Source of the DNA: Gemmatimonadaceae bacterium | Lineage (GTDB): Bacteria > Gemmatimonadota > Gemmatimonadetes > Gemmatimonadales > Gemmatimonadaceae | Assembly: GCA_020851455.1 (NCBI GenBank) | Contig: JADZCT010000032.1 | Location: forward strand, 1 to 57,232 | Direction of reading: 5' to 3' | Length of the DNA stretch: 57,232 nucleotides | Part shown: positions 24,650 through 33,743 of the stretch, piece by piece | Layout of the letters: each line of letters starts with the position of its first letter | How positions within the stretch are numbered: the first letter of the stretch is position 1 | Notes under the pieces: generated by a model | What the model was told of the DNA's origin: nothing | What the model saw: the letters and a program-made list of their open reading frames with translations, nothing else | Database searches by the model: none | Program-made: the position numbers and the translations under genes

Positions 24650-27002
24650 AGCAGAGCCGTTCGCGGGCCTCATTCACAAGATATTGAGGCGCATACACTT
24701 ACATAACGCGATCGCGCTGGCGCTGGTCGGCGCCCTTGCCGTGGCGTGTTCCGGCCCGCCGTTCGAGCCGTCGCACGAGTACCGCATTGGTGTGGCGGAG
24801 GGAGACGCGCAGGCGGCAGTCAGCGGGGCGGAGTTCGCTATGCCGCTGACCGTTGAGGTGCGGAACCCGGACGGGAACGTCGCGATGGGAGTGCGGGTGC
24901 AGTACGCGACGGTGCCCGGGCGGCGCCACGGCGGAGTGTTGCTCGATACGGTTGCGGTCACCGACGGGCAGGGACGGGCGGCGGTGCGCGCAAGGGCCGG
25001 CGCGGAAGGTGACACGCTCGCCGTTGTGGCGACGCTCGCGACGCTTCCGCGGCTCACTGTGCGGTTTCATGCTGTCGCGCTTGCGGGGCCGGCCATTGCG
25101 CGCGTTGCTCCCGCGGCAGTGGGCCCGGGCGATACGCTTGTGATCGAAGGATCCGGGTTCGGTGCCGGACCAGCGGCCGTGACCGTTGGTGGCGTTGTGG
25201 CCGCGCTTGCGACGCCGGCCACGTCGAGCATGCTCAGGGTTGTCGTTCCGCCGTGCGCGGACACTGGCGCCGTGACCGTACGGGTTTCCGTTGGCGGCGC
25301 GCCTGCCGCGCCAGCGACCGTGACGTACCGTGGGCGGCGTACGCGCCTGGATCTGCCGCCGTACGGATTCACAACGGTGCGTGCGGATCGGATAGGCGGT
25401 TGCGTGGAACTCGCCGGCGGGGGCGCGACGTACCTCGTTGCGGCGCAGCTTGCGTCGGTACCCCGGGATGACTTTTCCCCGGAACCGATCCGGCTTGGCG
25501 TGGATCGCGCGCCAGCGGAGGTCGCGGCTTCGGGATCCGGAGCGGGCGCGAGCCGGGCGCCCGAGTTGCCCGGCGGGAAGCCGGTGGCGGGCACCCGCGA
25601 CGGCTTTGACCTCGTGTCGCTCCTTGCGCCGGCGATGCTTGGTTCCGTGTCGGCTCGCTTCGACCGGCACCGGCGTGAGCTCGAGCGGCAGTTCACGCCG
25701 GGGCGAGCCGCCGACGTGCTGCCGGCACGCGCGACGATAGCTTCGCGCGCGGCGTCGCGCGGCGCCGACACGAGCGCGCCTGCCGTTGGGTCGGTGCGGT
25801 CGTTCAACGTCGTGACGAGCACGGACGGCTCGAGCTTTGCCGAGGTTGACGCCGCGCTGGAGTTCGTCGGCGTCCATATCCTTGCGTATCGCGACGGCGC
25901 GGCCCCTCCGCTGACGCAGGATCTGAAGGCGTTGCTCAACCTCATGGACAGCCATCTCTGGAGCGCCGCGGCGAGTTCGCTTGGCGGCGTTCCGGATCTG
26001 GATGGCAACGGCCGGATCATCGTCCTGTTCACGCCTGCCGTGAATCGCCTCGTGAGGTCGCAGGACTGCCTTCAGCACGGCTACGTGAGGGGGTTCTTCT
26101 ACCCGCCCGACCTGATCGAGCGTGCGCCACACTCGAATCGCGGCGAGGTGTTCTACGCCTTCGTTCCGGACGAATCCGGCAGGTTCAGTTGCGCTCACAC
26201 CGCGAAGCAGGTGGTGGATCAGTTGCAGCCAACGTTCCTCCACGAGATGGAACACCTGATATCGTTCAACGAGCACGTTCTGGCGCGCGGCGGCGAGCCG
26301 GAGGAGATGTGGCTCAACGAGGCGATGGGCCGCATGGCGGAAGAGCTTGGCTCGCGTTTTTTCGAGTCGCGGTATCCGGCGCCGTACGGGAGGGGCTCGC
26401 CGGCTCAGCTGTTCCCCGATTCGTCGTCGCCCTTCATCGGTCCGCTGCTGCTCAACGCATACGTGTACCTCAACGCGCCGCTCGTCCACTCGGCAACGGC
26501 GTATGCCGGGGGCGGCTCGCTCGAGGACCATGGAGCCGGCTGGCTCTTTCTCCGCTGGCTCGCGGACCAGAAGGGAGACGACCTGGTGCGCCGCATGGTG
26601 CAGACGCGCCTGACCGGCGTTGCGAACGTCGAGGCGGCGTCGGGCGAGGGGTTGTCGGCGCTGCTTGGCGACTTTGGCATCGCGCTCTTTGCCGATTCAT
26701 TGCCGGGGCTCCCGCGCGCGGCGGTGCCACCGCGCCTCCGGTACCAGGGTCGCGCGCTGCGGCAATTGATGGCGCGCGAAGCGACGGTACAGGGTTTTCC
26801 CATACCGTTTCCGCTCGTCACGTACCTTGCGGCGCCCGGCACGGCGTTGCGCGCCGAGGTTCAACCGGGCAGCATGCTGCATGCAATACTTCCGACCAGC
26901 GCGAGTGACCCGGCGGTTCGCGTATCGCTTACCACGCCTGGCCTGCAGGCGCTCGCGCCGTCACTCGGCGCACAGGTCGGGATTATGAGGCTGCCGCCAT
27001 GA
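24639..27002 (+). CDS. Surface lipoprotein zinc metallopeptidase (M30-like) with IPT/TIG and Ig-like domains
   Basis: 787 aa, GTG 24639. Lipoprotein signal ends LAVAC (Cys37). Residues ~45-145 form a beta domain of the bacterial Ig type (VEVRNPDGNVAMGVRVQYATV, TDGQGRAAVRARAG); ~150-230 an IPT/TIG domain (IARVAPAAVGPGDTLVIEGSGFG). The catalytic part has H535-E-M-E-H539 followed by NEHVLARGG and WLNE561AMGRMAEE, the His-Glu-x-x-His plus downstream Glu arrangement of M30/hyicolysin-like neutral metallopeptidases. It starts a three-gene unit with a PorV-like barrel protein and an HELTH peptidase, each overlapping by 4 bp. Substrate unknown. Confidence 0.82.
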   Translation: MTVKAEPFAGLIHKILRRIHLHNAIALALVGALAVACSGPPFEPSHEYRIGVAEGDAQAAVSGAEFAMPLTVEVRNPDGNVAMGVRVQYATVPGRRHGGVLLDTVAVTDGQGRAAVRARAGAEGDTLAVVATLATLPRLTVRFHAVALAGPAIARVAPAAVGPGDTLVIEGSGFGAGPAAVTVGGVVAALATPATSSMLRVVVPPCADTGAVTVRVSVGGAPAAPATVTYRGRRTRLDLPPYGFTTVRADRIGGCVELAGGGATYLVAAQLASVPRDDFSPEPIRLGVDRAPAEVAASGSGAGASRAPELPGGKPVAGTRDGFDLVSLLAPAMLGSVSARFDRHRRELERQFTPGRAADVLPARATIASRAASRGADTSAPAVGSVRSFNVVTSTDGSSFAEVDAALEFVGVHILAYRDGAAPPLTQDLKALLNLMDSHLWSAAASSLGGVPDLDGNGRIIVLFTPAVNRLVRSQDCLQHGYVRGFFYPPDLIERAPHSNRGEVFYAFVPDESGRFSCAHTAKQVVDQLQPTFLHEMEHLISFNEHVLARGGEPEEMWLNEAMGRMAEELGSRFFESRYPAPYGRGSPAQLFPDSSSPFIGPLLLNAYVYLNAPLVHSATAYAGGGSLEDHGAGWLFLRWLADQKGDDLVRRMVQTRLTGVANVEAASGEGLSALLGDFGIALFADSLPGLPRAAVPPRLRYQGRALRQLMAREATVQGFPIPFPLVTYLAAPGTALRAEVQPGSMLHAILPTSASDPAVRVSLTTPGLQALAPSLGAQVGIMRLPP

Positions 27003-28015
27003 CGGAAGCGCCTGCCCGGAAGACCGTGGCACTCGTCGCGGCGCTGGCCGCGGCGCTGGCATTCCCGGCCCGTGGCGGCGCGGCGCAGGCCGCGGGCGGC
27101 CTCGATTCCGCGGAAGTCGCGCCTCGCCATGCGCGTGCCGGCGGCGGACTCGTACTCACGCTGCCTGCATCGGCGCGTGCGCTCGGGGCGGCCGACGCGA
27201 CTGCCGCAGCGAGTCCTGACGAATGGGCGCTCTTCGCCGCGCCGGCGCAACTCGCCGGGCTTGGCGCCGTCGCCGCCGGCGTGGCAACGGAGGCGTACCT
27301 GGCTTCGACGCGGCTGTCGGCGGCTGCGGTGGCAATACCGGCGCTCGGCGGGACGGTTGGCGTCGGAGCCACGGTCCTCGACTACGGGTCCATCGAGGAG
27401 GTGGCGTCCTCGATGCCCGGCGTGGACGGATCTCTCACGGGCCGCAGGTACTCGGCGCAGGAGAGCGCGGTCCTCCTTGGATATGGACGCACTATCGCGA
27501 CGCGCTTACGGGTTGGCGCCGCGCTGGAGCTGCTGAGTACGCGGGTCGCGGACCTCACGGCGAGCGCCGTCGCTGGGAGTGCTTCGCTGGGCTGGACGGC
27601 GAGTTCCGGGTGGGCGGTGGCCGCGGGTCTGTCGCACGCGGGCAGGGATGTCGTGCTCGGGTTGACGCGCGGCGCGCTGCCGCTGACGGAGAGCGCGACG
27701 ATCGTGGCTCCAGCGTTGCGCGCGCGCGGGTGGGCACTGCATCCGATGCTCGACGCGCGAAACGTGCGCGGCGCGGGTTGGTCCGCGTCTGGGGCAGTGG
27801 AGGCGGAGTGGTTCCGGAACGGCAAGGGCCTCACGCTGAGGTCCGGGTACACGTGGCGCGGTTACGCGAACGATCGCTGGCCGGTGTCGCTCGGGTTCGG
27901 CGCCGCGCTGGGGCGCATCGCGTTCGACTACGCCGCGGAGCGGTTCCCGACGATCGGGCAACTCACACATCGCGTGGGCATTCGCTATGCGCGCGCTGTC
28001 TCGAGCCCGCCGTGA
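26999..28015 (+). CDS. PorV/PorQ-like outer-membrane beta-barrel protein
   Basis: 338 aa. ATG 26999 overlaps the previous stop (ATGA). Signal peptide (LAAALAFPARGGAAQ) followed by LVLTLPASARALGAADATAA, which resembles the N-terminal block of the PorV/PorQ/UPF0164 barrels (ARA-G-GDA). The rest is a repeating beta pattern with glycine turns (GATVLDYGSIEEV, GLSHAGRDVVLGL, LRSGYTWRGYAN) ending VGIRYARAVSSPP. Members of the family are outer-membrane barrels. Coupling with two peptidase genes suggests a role in surface display or uptake linked to proteolysis, which is inference. Confidence 0.65.
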   Translation: MTEAPARKTVALVAALAAALAFPARGGAAQAAGGLDSAEVAPRHARAGGGLVLTLPASARALGAADATAAASPDEWALFAAPAQLAGLGAVAAGVATEAYLASTRLSAAAVAIPALGGTVGVGATVLDYGSIEEVASSMPGVDGSLTGRRYSAQESAVLLGYGRTIATRLRVGAALELLSTRVADLTASAVAGSASLGWTASSGWAVAAGLSHAGRDVVLGLTRGALPLTESATIVAPALRARGWALHPMLDARNVRGAGWSASGAVEAEWFRNGKGLTLRSGYTWRGYANDRWPVSLGFGAALGRIAFDYAAERFPTIGQLTHRVGIRYARAVSSPP

Positions 28016-29130
28016 CGGCGAAGCGACTGGTGCGGGCCCGTTGCGGTTGGATTGCTTGGGTGCTGCTCGGCATCGTTGGCGGTGTCACGCTGCTCTCCGC
28101 CGCAACCCCGACAGGCCGTTACCTCGCGCGCGGGGCGTGGGAAGAAGGCCGGATTCTCGCGCGGCGGCAATCCATCGCGGCGATGGCCCTCGACTCCACG
28201 ACGCCGCCGGCCACGCGGGCGAAGCTCGAATTGGTGCTTGCGGCCAGGCGGTTCGCGGTGGATTCGCTTGGGCTCCCGGCGCGGGATTCGTTCACGAAGT
28301 TCACACAGCTCGATCACGACACGCTCGTGCTCGTGCTCTCGGGCACGCGGCGCGACGCGCTCCTGTCGAAGACGTGGTGGTTCCCAGTGGTGGGGCGTGT
28401 GCCGTACAAGGGATACTTCGACTTTGAGCAGGCGAAGTACGACGAGGAGGAGCTGAGGAACGAAGGCTACGACACCTACCTGCGTCCGTCGCCCGCATTC
28501 TCGACCCTCGGCTGGTTCAACGACCCCCTCCTCTCGACCACACTCGGCGAGGACTCGCTGGGCATCGTGCAGACGGTGATACACGAACTCACGCATAATC
28601 GTGCGTACTTCAAAGGGCAGGCGGTCTTCAACGAAAGCCTTGCCGAGTTCGTCGGCAACCGGGGGGCCGCGGAGTTCTTCCGTTCGCGCGGCGACACGGC
28701 GCTGGCGCGAGCGGCGGTGGCGCGCTGGCGCGACGAGATGCTTCTGGGCACGGCGTGGGATCGCGCATACGGCGCGCTCGATTCCGCGTTTGCCGCGCAC
28801 CCGTACCCCGATGCCCGCTCGCTGGCCGACCCGCGGGGCGCACCGTTGGTTCTTGCAGCGCGGCTCGCGGCCCGCGATACCGTGATGGCGCGCACGAGGC
28901 GGTTCATGGTGGATTCGGTGGGCCCACGGCTGGAGACGATCCCTCCGTCCTGGGCCGAACGGGTGCGGCTCGACAACGCGGCGCTCGTTGCGCGGCGGTT
29001 CTACGCAACGCGGCTCGACCGCTTTGAGGCCGCGTGGGAGCGCGACGGCCGCGACCTCAGGCGCGCGCTGGATCGGATACTCTCGGATGCCGCCCGCGTG
29101 CCGGGAGACCCGTTCGCCGCGGTTCCTTAG
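28012..29130 (+). CDS. Putative zinc aminopeptidase (Aminopep family, COG4324-like)
   Basis: 372 aa; GTG 28012 overlaps the previous stop (GTGA). One N-terminal membrane helix or uncleaved signal (WIAWVLLGIVGGVTLLSAA). The family signature is seen in TWWFPVVGRVPYKGYFDF and in the zinc site H191-E-L-T-H195 with NE208SLAEFVGNRGA. Cytoplasmic-membrane-anchored periplasmic peptidase is the likely form. Last gene of the metallopeptidase/PorV-like operon; the helicase gene is convergent with 9 bp between stops. Confidence 0.88.
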   Translation: MTAKRLVRARCGWIAWVLLGIVGGVTLLSAATPTGRYLARGAWEEGRILARRQSIAAMALDSTTPPATRAKLELVLAARRFAVDSLGLPARDSFTKFTQLDHDTLVLVLSGTRRDALLSKTWWFPVVGRVPYKGYFDFEQAKYDEEELRNEGYDTYLRPSPAFSTLGWFNDPLLSTTLGEDSLGIVQTVIHELTHNRAYFKGQAVFNESLAEFVGNRGAAEFFRSRGDTALARAAVARWRDEMLLGTAWDRAYGALDSAFAAHPYPDARSLADPRGAPLVLAARLAARDTVMARTRRFMVDSVGPRLETIPPSWAERVRLDNAALVARRFYATRLDRFEAAWERDGRDLRRALDRILSDAARVPGDPFAAVP

Positions 29131-29139
29131 CGACGCCCG

Positions 29140-31248
29140 TCAGACGCCGAACATGCCGCGCGCGCGTGCTCTCAGGTCAATGAGTGGCGCGGCGCCAGCC
29201 GGTTCAGCCGGATCACGCTCGACTGGTTCTTCGACGACCATGCATTGCATTCCCTCGCGCACGCCGCGGTCGAGGAAGCGCGAGAGCTGGTCTATCGAGT
29301 AATCGGCTCCGCGCCGCGTGTCGTAGGCGTTAAGCGGGTATGTCACCGCCAGGTGATTGCGCGCGCGCGTCATCGCCACGTACATGAGCCGCCGCTCCTC
29401 CTCCACCTGCTCGCTGTCGCCGAGGGCGCGGGCGAGTGGCAGGTGGCCGTCGGCCGCCCAGATGAGGAAGACCGCGTCCCATTCCCGGCCCTTGGCGCTG
29501 TGGATCGTCGAGAGGACGAGCGAATCGTCTTCGGAAGCGGAGCCCGAGCCGAGATCCTGCGTGGACTGCGGCGGTTCGAGCGCAAGCGCGGAGAGGAACG
29601 CCGCGCGGTCGGGGTAGCCGCCCGCGATGGCCTGAAGCTGGTCGAGGTCTGCGAGCCGCGGCTCGACCCTGTCGTAACGTTCGCGGAGTATGTCGTCGTA
29701 GATCTGGCGGATGAGCGCAACGTCGCGTGCGATCGAACCTTGCGGCGCGGGCGGCTGGCTGGCGAGCGAGGCCAGGACTTCGGCGAGGGCGGCGTGGCGG
29801 CTTCGCGCACGCGGCGGCGGCGTGAACCTGGCGAGCGAGCCCGCGCTCCACGCGCTCGCGGCCAGGTGATCAATGGCTTTTCGCGCGGTCGTGTCGCCAA
29901 CGCCGGGGAGCAGCGTAAGCAGCCGATACCAGCTCACTTCGTCGCGCGGGTTCTCGAGCACGCGCAGGAACGCGAGGACGTCCTTCACGTGCGCTGTCTC
30001 GAGGAATTTGAGTCCACCCCATTTCTCGAATGGAATACGCCGGGCCGCAAGTTCGATCTCGAGGTCCGCGCTCATGTAGGCGGCGCGGAACAGAACCGCC
30101 ATCTCGCGCAGCGGCACTTCTTCCTCGTACAGCTCCAGGATCCTGTCGGCGACGAATCGGGTCTGCGCGGGTTCGTCGTGCGCTGTGACGAGCCATGGCT
30201 TTTCGCCGCCGGTGCGGCGCGTGTGGAGGTTCTTCGTGTACCGCTCCTCGGCGCGCGAAATGAGCGTGTTTGTCACGTCGAGGATTGGCTGCGTGGACCG
30301 GTAGTTCTCCTCGAGGGCGACGATCGTCGCACCCGGGTACTGCGCCGGGAAGTCAAGGATGTTGCGGATGGTGGCGCCGCGAAACGAGTAGATACTCTGC
30401 GCGTCGTCTCCAACCGCCGTGATGTTGCCGCTGTGCCGCGCCATTCCCTGGAGGATGCGCGCCTGGAGCAGGTTGGTGTCCTGGTACTCGTCCACGAGCA
30501 CGTGGTCGTAGAGCCCCGCGATGCGCGCGGCGAGCGGACCGGGGAGCGGCGGCGCGCCAGGGTCAGTGGCCACTTCGTCGCCCACGAGCATCGCCCAGAA
30601 GAGGAGGAGGTCGTCGTAGTCAACAAGGTTCCGATCCTGCTTTCGGCGCGTGTAGTCGGCGTACACGTTCCGAAACGCCTCTTCGTAGTCGGCGAACCGG
30701 GGGTACTCGTCGGCGAGAAGCGCGGCAACGGGCGTACCCGTGTTCACGTGCCTGCTGTACACGTGGTGGAGGGTCTCTTTCTTCGGGAAGCGCTTCCTGG
30801 CGTCGCCGAGGCCCAGTTGCGACCGGGAGATCTGCATCAGGTCCTCGGCGTCGGCCTGATCCATGATCGTGAAGTCGCCGTCAATGCCGACCTGCGGGCC
30901 GAACCGGCGGAGGAGGCGGTGGGCCGTTGCGTGAAAGGTGCCGCCGTGCACCTGGCGGCCATTGCTGCCGACCAGCCGTTCGACGCGCGCCAGCATTTCC
31001 TGCGCGGCGCGCCGCGTGAAGGTCAGGAGCAGGATCCGCTCGGGCGCGATTCCAGACTCGATGAGGTGCGCGACGCGATGGACGAGGGTGCGCGTCTTGC
31101 CCGTACCAGCGCCGGCTACCACCAGCAGCGGTCCGGCGGGGTGCGCAGCCGCGTGCGCCTGGGCCGGGTTCAGGCCACCGCCGGGCTCGTTGGTCCGCGG
31201 CGTTGCCTCGCGCGGCCGTGCGGCGTACACTTTCGCCTTGTCCGTCAC
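29140..31248 (-). CDS. UvrD/PcrA-like superfamily 1 DNA helicase
   Basis: 702 aa from GTG 31248, selected because a -10 element (TATATT) sits exactly six bases before it. Helicase motifs in order: Q-motif region LNPAQAHAA, Walker A GAGTGKT, Ia LTFTRRAAQEM, II VDEYQDTN, III GDDAQSIYSFRGA, IV NYRSTQPIL, V STIHSAKGREWD and VI YVAMTRARNHL. All are intact, so an active 3'-5' helicase is expected in repair or plasmid/replication-fork processing. It ends soon after motif VI and lacks the long C-terminal extension of PcrA. Confidence 0.93.
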   Translation of the reverse strand: MTDKAKVYAARPREATPRTNEPGGGLNPAQAHAAAHPAGPLLVVAGAGTGKTRTLVHRVAHLIESGIAPERILLLTFTRRAAQEMLARVERLVGSNGRQVHGGTFHATAHRLLRRFGPQVGIDGDFTIMDQADAEDLMQISRSQLGLGDARKRFPKKETLHHVYSRHVNTGTPVAALLADEYPRFADYEEAFRNVYADYTRRKQDRNLVDYDDLLLFWAMLVGDEVATDPGAPPLPGPLAARIAGLYDHVLVDEYQDTNLLQARILQGMARHSGNITAVGDDAQSIYSFRGATIRNILDFPAQYPGATIVALEENYRSTQPILDVTNTLISRAEERYTKNLHTRRTGGEKPWLVTAHDEPAQTRFVADRILELYEEEVPLREMAVLFRAAYMSADLEIELAARRIPFEKWGGLKFLETAHVKDVLAFLRVLENPRDEVSWYRLLTLLPGVGDTTARKAIDHLAASAWSAGSLARFTPPPRARSRHAALAEVLASLASQPPAPQGSIARDVALIRQIYDDILRERYDRVEPRLADLDQLQAIAGGYPDRAAFLSALALEPPQSTQDLGSGSASEDDSLVLSTIHSAKGREWDAVFLIWAADGHLPLARALGDSEQVEEERRLMYVAMTRARNHLAVTYPLNAYDTRRGADYSIDQLSRFLDRGVREGMQCMVVEEPVERDPAEPAGAAPLIDLRARARGMFGV

Positions 31249-31260
31249 TCCGGCAATATA
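31249..31260 (-). promoter_or_regulatory. -10 element placed for leaderless transcription of the helicase gene
   Basis: TATATT (31260-31255, five of six bases of TATAAT) followed by six bases, GCCGGA, and the GTG start at 31248. No -35 box is apparent at 16-19 bp. Confidence 0.55.
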
Positions 31261-31356
31261 CCGAAGGCGGATGACGCGGGCGTGTGGCGCGCCCGGAGGA
31301 AGGCGAAGATGTTTGAGTGTGACTTCGTTGCGCACAGCGGGTGCGATGGGGGGGCG

Positions 31357-32205
31357 ATGGGCGCAGGTCTAGTGCCGGACGGCGGCCCTTCGGTACGCGT
31401 TGCCGCGTGCGTTGCCGCGGCTCTCGCGCTGCTTGCAGCCGGTGCCGAGGGCGCGGCGGCGCAGGGGGCGCAGGGGGCGGCGCGCCTCTGGGGCGTGGTC
31501 ACCAACCTCAATGGCGTACCTGTATCGCATGCGGAAGTAGCGATTGACGGAACTCCTTTCCACGCCGTGACCAACGACTCGGGCGTCTATCGCATTGAGT
31601 TTGCCCCCGTCGGCCGCGTGCGCGTGATTGCACGGCGCGTCGGGTTCGAGCCGGCGGGCGAGCGGGGGACGATCAAGCCCGGCGTTGGCCTCCAGCTCGA
31701 CTTTGAGCTGAAGGGGCTGCCTGAACTGCTGGATTCCGTGATGATTCACGAGGCCGGCGGCAACGGTCGGATGACGGACTTCTGGGCTCGGCGGCTGCTT
31801 GGCGTAGGCGCGTTCATCACCCGCGACGACATCGAGCGCCGCCACCCCGGGAAATCGAGCGACATGCTCCGGATGGTGCCCGGGGTTCGCGTCGTGGCGG
31901 GCGAGAGCGGCTTCGACCGACCGCTCATCACGATGGGCAGAAACTCGGTGACCTCGAACCGGCTCCCGCGCAGCAGCATTGTGCCCGGCTCGGATTGCAG
32001 CGTCGCGTACTACGTTGACGGATCGTACGTGCCCGCGGGGACGTTCCACATGGACGACATCTCGCCTTCGATGATCGAGGGCGTGGAGGTGTATCGGGGG
32101 CCTTCGGAGGCGCCGGCCAAGCTCAGGCAGCGGGATACCGCGTGCGGCCTGATCGTGATCTGGACGCGGGAACCTCCGCGGCGGACTCCACCCGGCGGCC
32201 GGTGA
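31357..32205 (+). CDS. Barrel-less TonB-plug protein B (carboxypeptidase-regulatory + plug domains)
   Basis: 282 aa from ATG 31357, preceded by a G-rich run. Signal peptide (VAACVAAALALLAAGAEGAAAQ), then a carboxypeptidase-regulatory domain (RLWGVVTNLNGVPVSHAEV, GVYRIEFAPVGRVRVIARRV) and a plug-like domain (GAFITRDDIERRHPGKSSDML, SVAYYVDGSYVPAG, MIEGVEVYRGPSEAPAKL). It ends with TACGLIVIWTREPP where a receptor barrel would start. Cysteines 214 and 263 are 49 residues apart, exactly as in protein A at 13151. The GT39 glycosyltransferase gene overlaps its stop codon (GTGA), so they are translationally coupled. Function unknown. Confidence 0.82.
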   Translation: MGAGLVPDGGPSVRVAACVAAALALLAAGAEGAAAQGAQGAARLWGVVTNLNGVPVSHAEVAIDGTPFHAVTNDSGVYRIEFAPVGRVRVIARRVGFEPAGERGTIKPGVGLQLDFELKGLPELLDSVMIHEAGGNGRMTDFWARRLLGVGAFITRDDIERRHPGKSSDMLRMVPGVRVVAGESGFDRPLITMGRNSVTSNRLPRSSIVPGSDCSVAYYVDGSYVPAGTFHMDDISPSMIEGVEVYRGPSEAPAKLRQRDTACGLIVIWTREPPRRTPPGGR

Positions 32206-33743
32206 CGGCTGAGTCTACGTTTGCGCGATTGCGCACTGAAGCGGAGAGCCAGGTTCTTGCGATCGTTGCGATCGGGGCTGCGCTCCGGTTTGCCGTGGGA
32301 GCGACGATCGGGCTGGGCGTGGACGAGTCGTACGCCGTGGCGGTTGCGCGCCAGTTTTCGCTCTCGTACTTCGATCATCCGCCGCTTCACTTCTGGATCG
32401 CTGGCGGAATCGCGCGCATTGCGGGCACGGAGATGCCTGAGGTCGTGCGGCTTCCGTTCGTGCTCTGCTTTGCGGGCACCACGTGGTTCACGTTCACGGT
32501 CGCGCGGCGGCTCTTCAACGAGCGCGCCGGAGTGCTCGCGGCGCTGCTGCTGAATGTCTCGGCGGTGTTCAGTTTGAGCACCGGCGGCTGGGTGCTGCCA
32601 GACGGACCGCTGATGGTCTGCACGACGGCAGCGGTGGACCGGATCACCGACATCCTGTTCAGCACAGGGCGCGGCGGGTCGCGACTCGGGTCGTGGAGTC
32701 TTGCCGGGCTGCTCACGGGCCTTGCCATGCTTTCGAAGTACCATGGCGTCTTCGTGGTCGCGGGAACAGCTGGCTTTCTGGCGACGTCCCGGCCGCACAG
32801 GCGATGGCTCGCCACGCCGGGGCCGTACATAGGCACATTGATCGCGCTCGCGTGCTTCGCTCCCGTACTCGCGTGGAACGCGGCGCATGGGTGGGCATCG
32901 TTCGTGTTTCAGGGGGCACGGGCGACGCCATCGGCAGGCGTGCATCTTGGTGCGCTCGCGGCGAACGTCGGCGCTCAGATGGTGTGGGTGCTCCCGTGGA
33001 TCTTCGTGCCGCTGGCGGCGTCCGCGTGGCGGGCACTGCGCGCAGGGCCGCGCGACGCACCCCGCTGGTTCCTTCTCTCCGTGGCGGCGGGTCCGATCGT
33101 GCTGTTCACCCTCGTCTCCCTGCGCGGCGACGTGGGGCTTCCCCACTGGGAGGCGCCGGGCTGGCTGTTCGTCTTTCCGATGCTTGGCGCAGCAGCGGCC
33201 GAACGGCTCGCTGCCGGGTCGCGAAGGACGCGGCTCTGGATCCGGTGGGTGGCGTGGGGTTATGTGGGGATGGTGGTGTTCGCGTGGTCGCAGGCGTCCA
33301 CCGGCTGGGTTGCGCGCCTATGGCCGTCCGCGTTCGAGCACGGCGATCCCACCGGCGACCTCGTGACCTGGGATGGACTCTCCGGCGCGCTCGACTCGCT
33401 CGGATTTGACCGCTCACGCAGTTTTGTGGCCGCTACCAGCTGGATCCAGGCAGGGAAGGCGGCAGTGGCTGCGGGGCCGTCGGTGACGGTGCTCTGCCTC
33501 TGCGCCGACCCGCACCACTTCTACTACATGCAGGACGAGCGCGCCTTCCTGGGCCGCGACGCCGTCATCGTGCACAAGGAGCGCGCCGGTGACGACGTGC
33601 CAGTGCGCTTCGCGCCCTACTTCGAGTCCATCGAGCCCGCCGGCTCGTTCCCGGTGACGCGTGGCTCGCAGGTGGTGATGACGGTGGAACTGTTCCGCGC
33701 GCGACGGTTCAGCCGGGCCTACGACACTGCTCAGCCGCGCTAG
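32202..33743 (+). CDS. GT39 (PMT/ArnT-like) membrane glycosyltransferase
   Basis: 513 aa from GTG 32202 (GTGA overlap with plug protein B). About ten membrane segments. The first periplasmic loop has GVDESYAVAVARQ and SYFDHPPLHFWIAG, the acidic pair and HPP motif of family 39 GT-C transferases, which move a sugar from a polyprenyl phosphate carrier to protein or lipid A on the outer face of the inner membrane. SKYHGVFVVAGT and GWVLPDGPLM are typical later blocks. A C-terminal soluble part (about residues 390-513) includes CLCADPHHFYYMQDE. Acceptor unknown; coupling to plug protein B makes that protein an obvious candidate. Confidence 0.85.
   Translation: MTAESTFARLRTEAESQVLAIVAIGAALRFAVGATIGLGVDESYAVAVARQFSLSYFDHPPLHFWIAGGIARIAGTEMPEVVRLPFVLCFAGTTWFTFTVARRLFNERAGVLAALLLNVSAVFSLSTGGWVLPDGPLMVCTTAAVDRITDILFSTGRGGSRLGSWSLAGLLTGLAMLSKYHGVFVVAGTAGFLATSRPHRRWLATPGPYIGTLIALACFAPVLAWNAAHGWASFVFQGARATPSAGVHLGALAANVGAQMVWVLPWIFVPLAASAWRALRAGPRDAPRWFLLSVAAGPIVLFTLVSLRGDVGLPHWEAPGWLFVFPMLGAAAAERLAAGSRRTRLWIRWVAWGYVGMVVFAWSQASTGWVARLWPSAFEHGDPTGDLVTWDGLSGALDSLGFDRSRSFVAATSWIQAGKAAVAAGPSVTVLCLCADPHHFYYMQDERAFLGRDAVIVHKERAGDDVPVRFAPYFESIEPAGSFPVTRGSQVVMTVELFRARRFSRAYDTAQPR

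Noticed and set aside
29245-31356. A very long open plus-strand frame antisense to the helicase, continuous with plug protein B
   Set aside because: It lies opposite clear helicase motifs, its sequence is arginine/valine-rich without domains, and a signal peptide and start appear at 31357. It is an effect of high GC.
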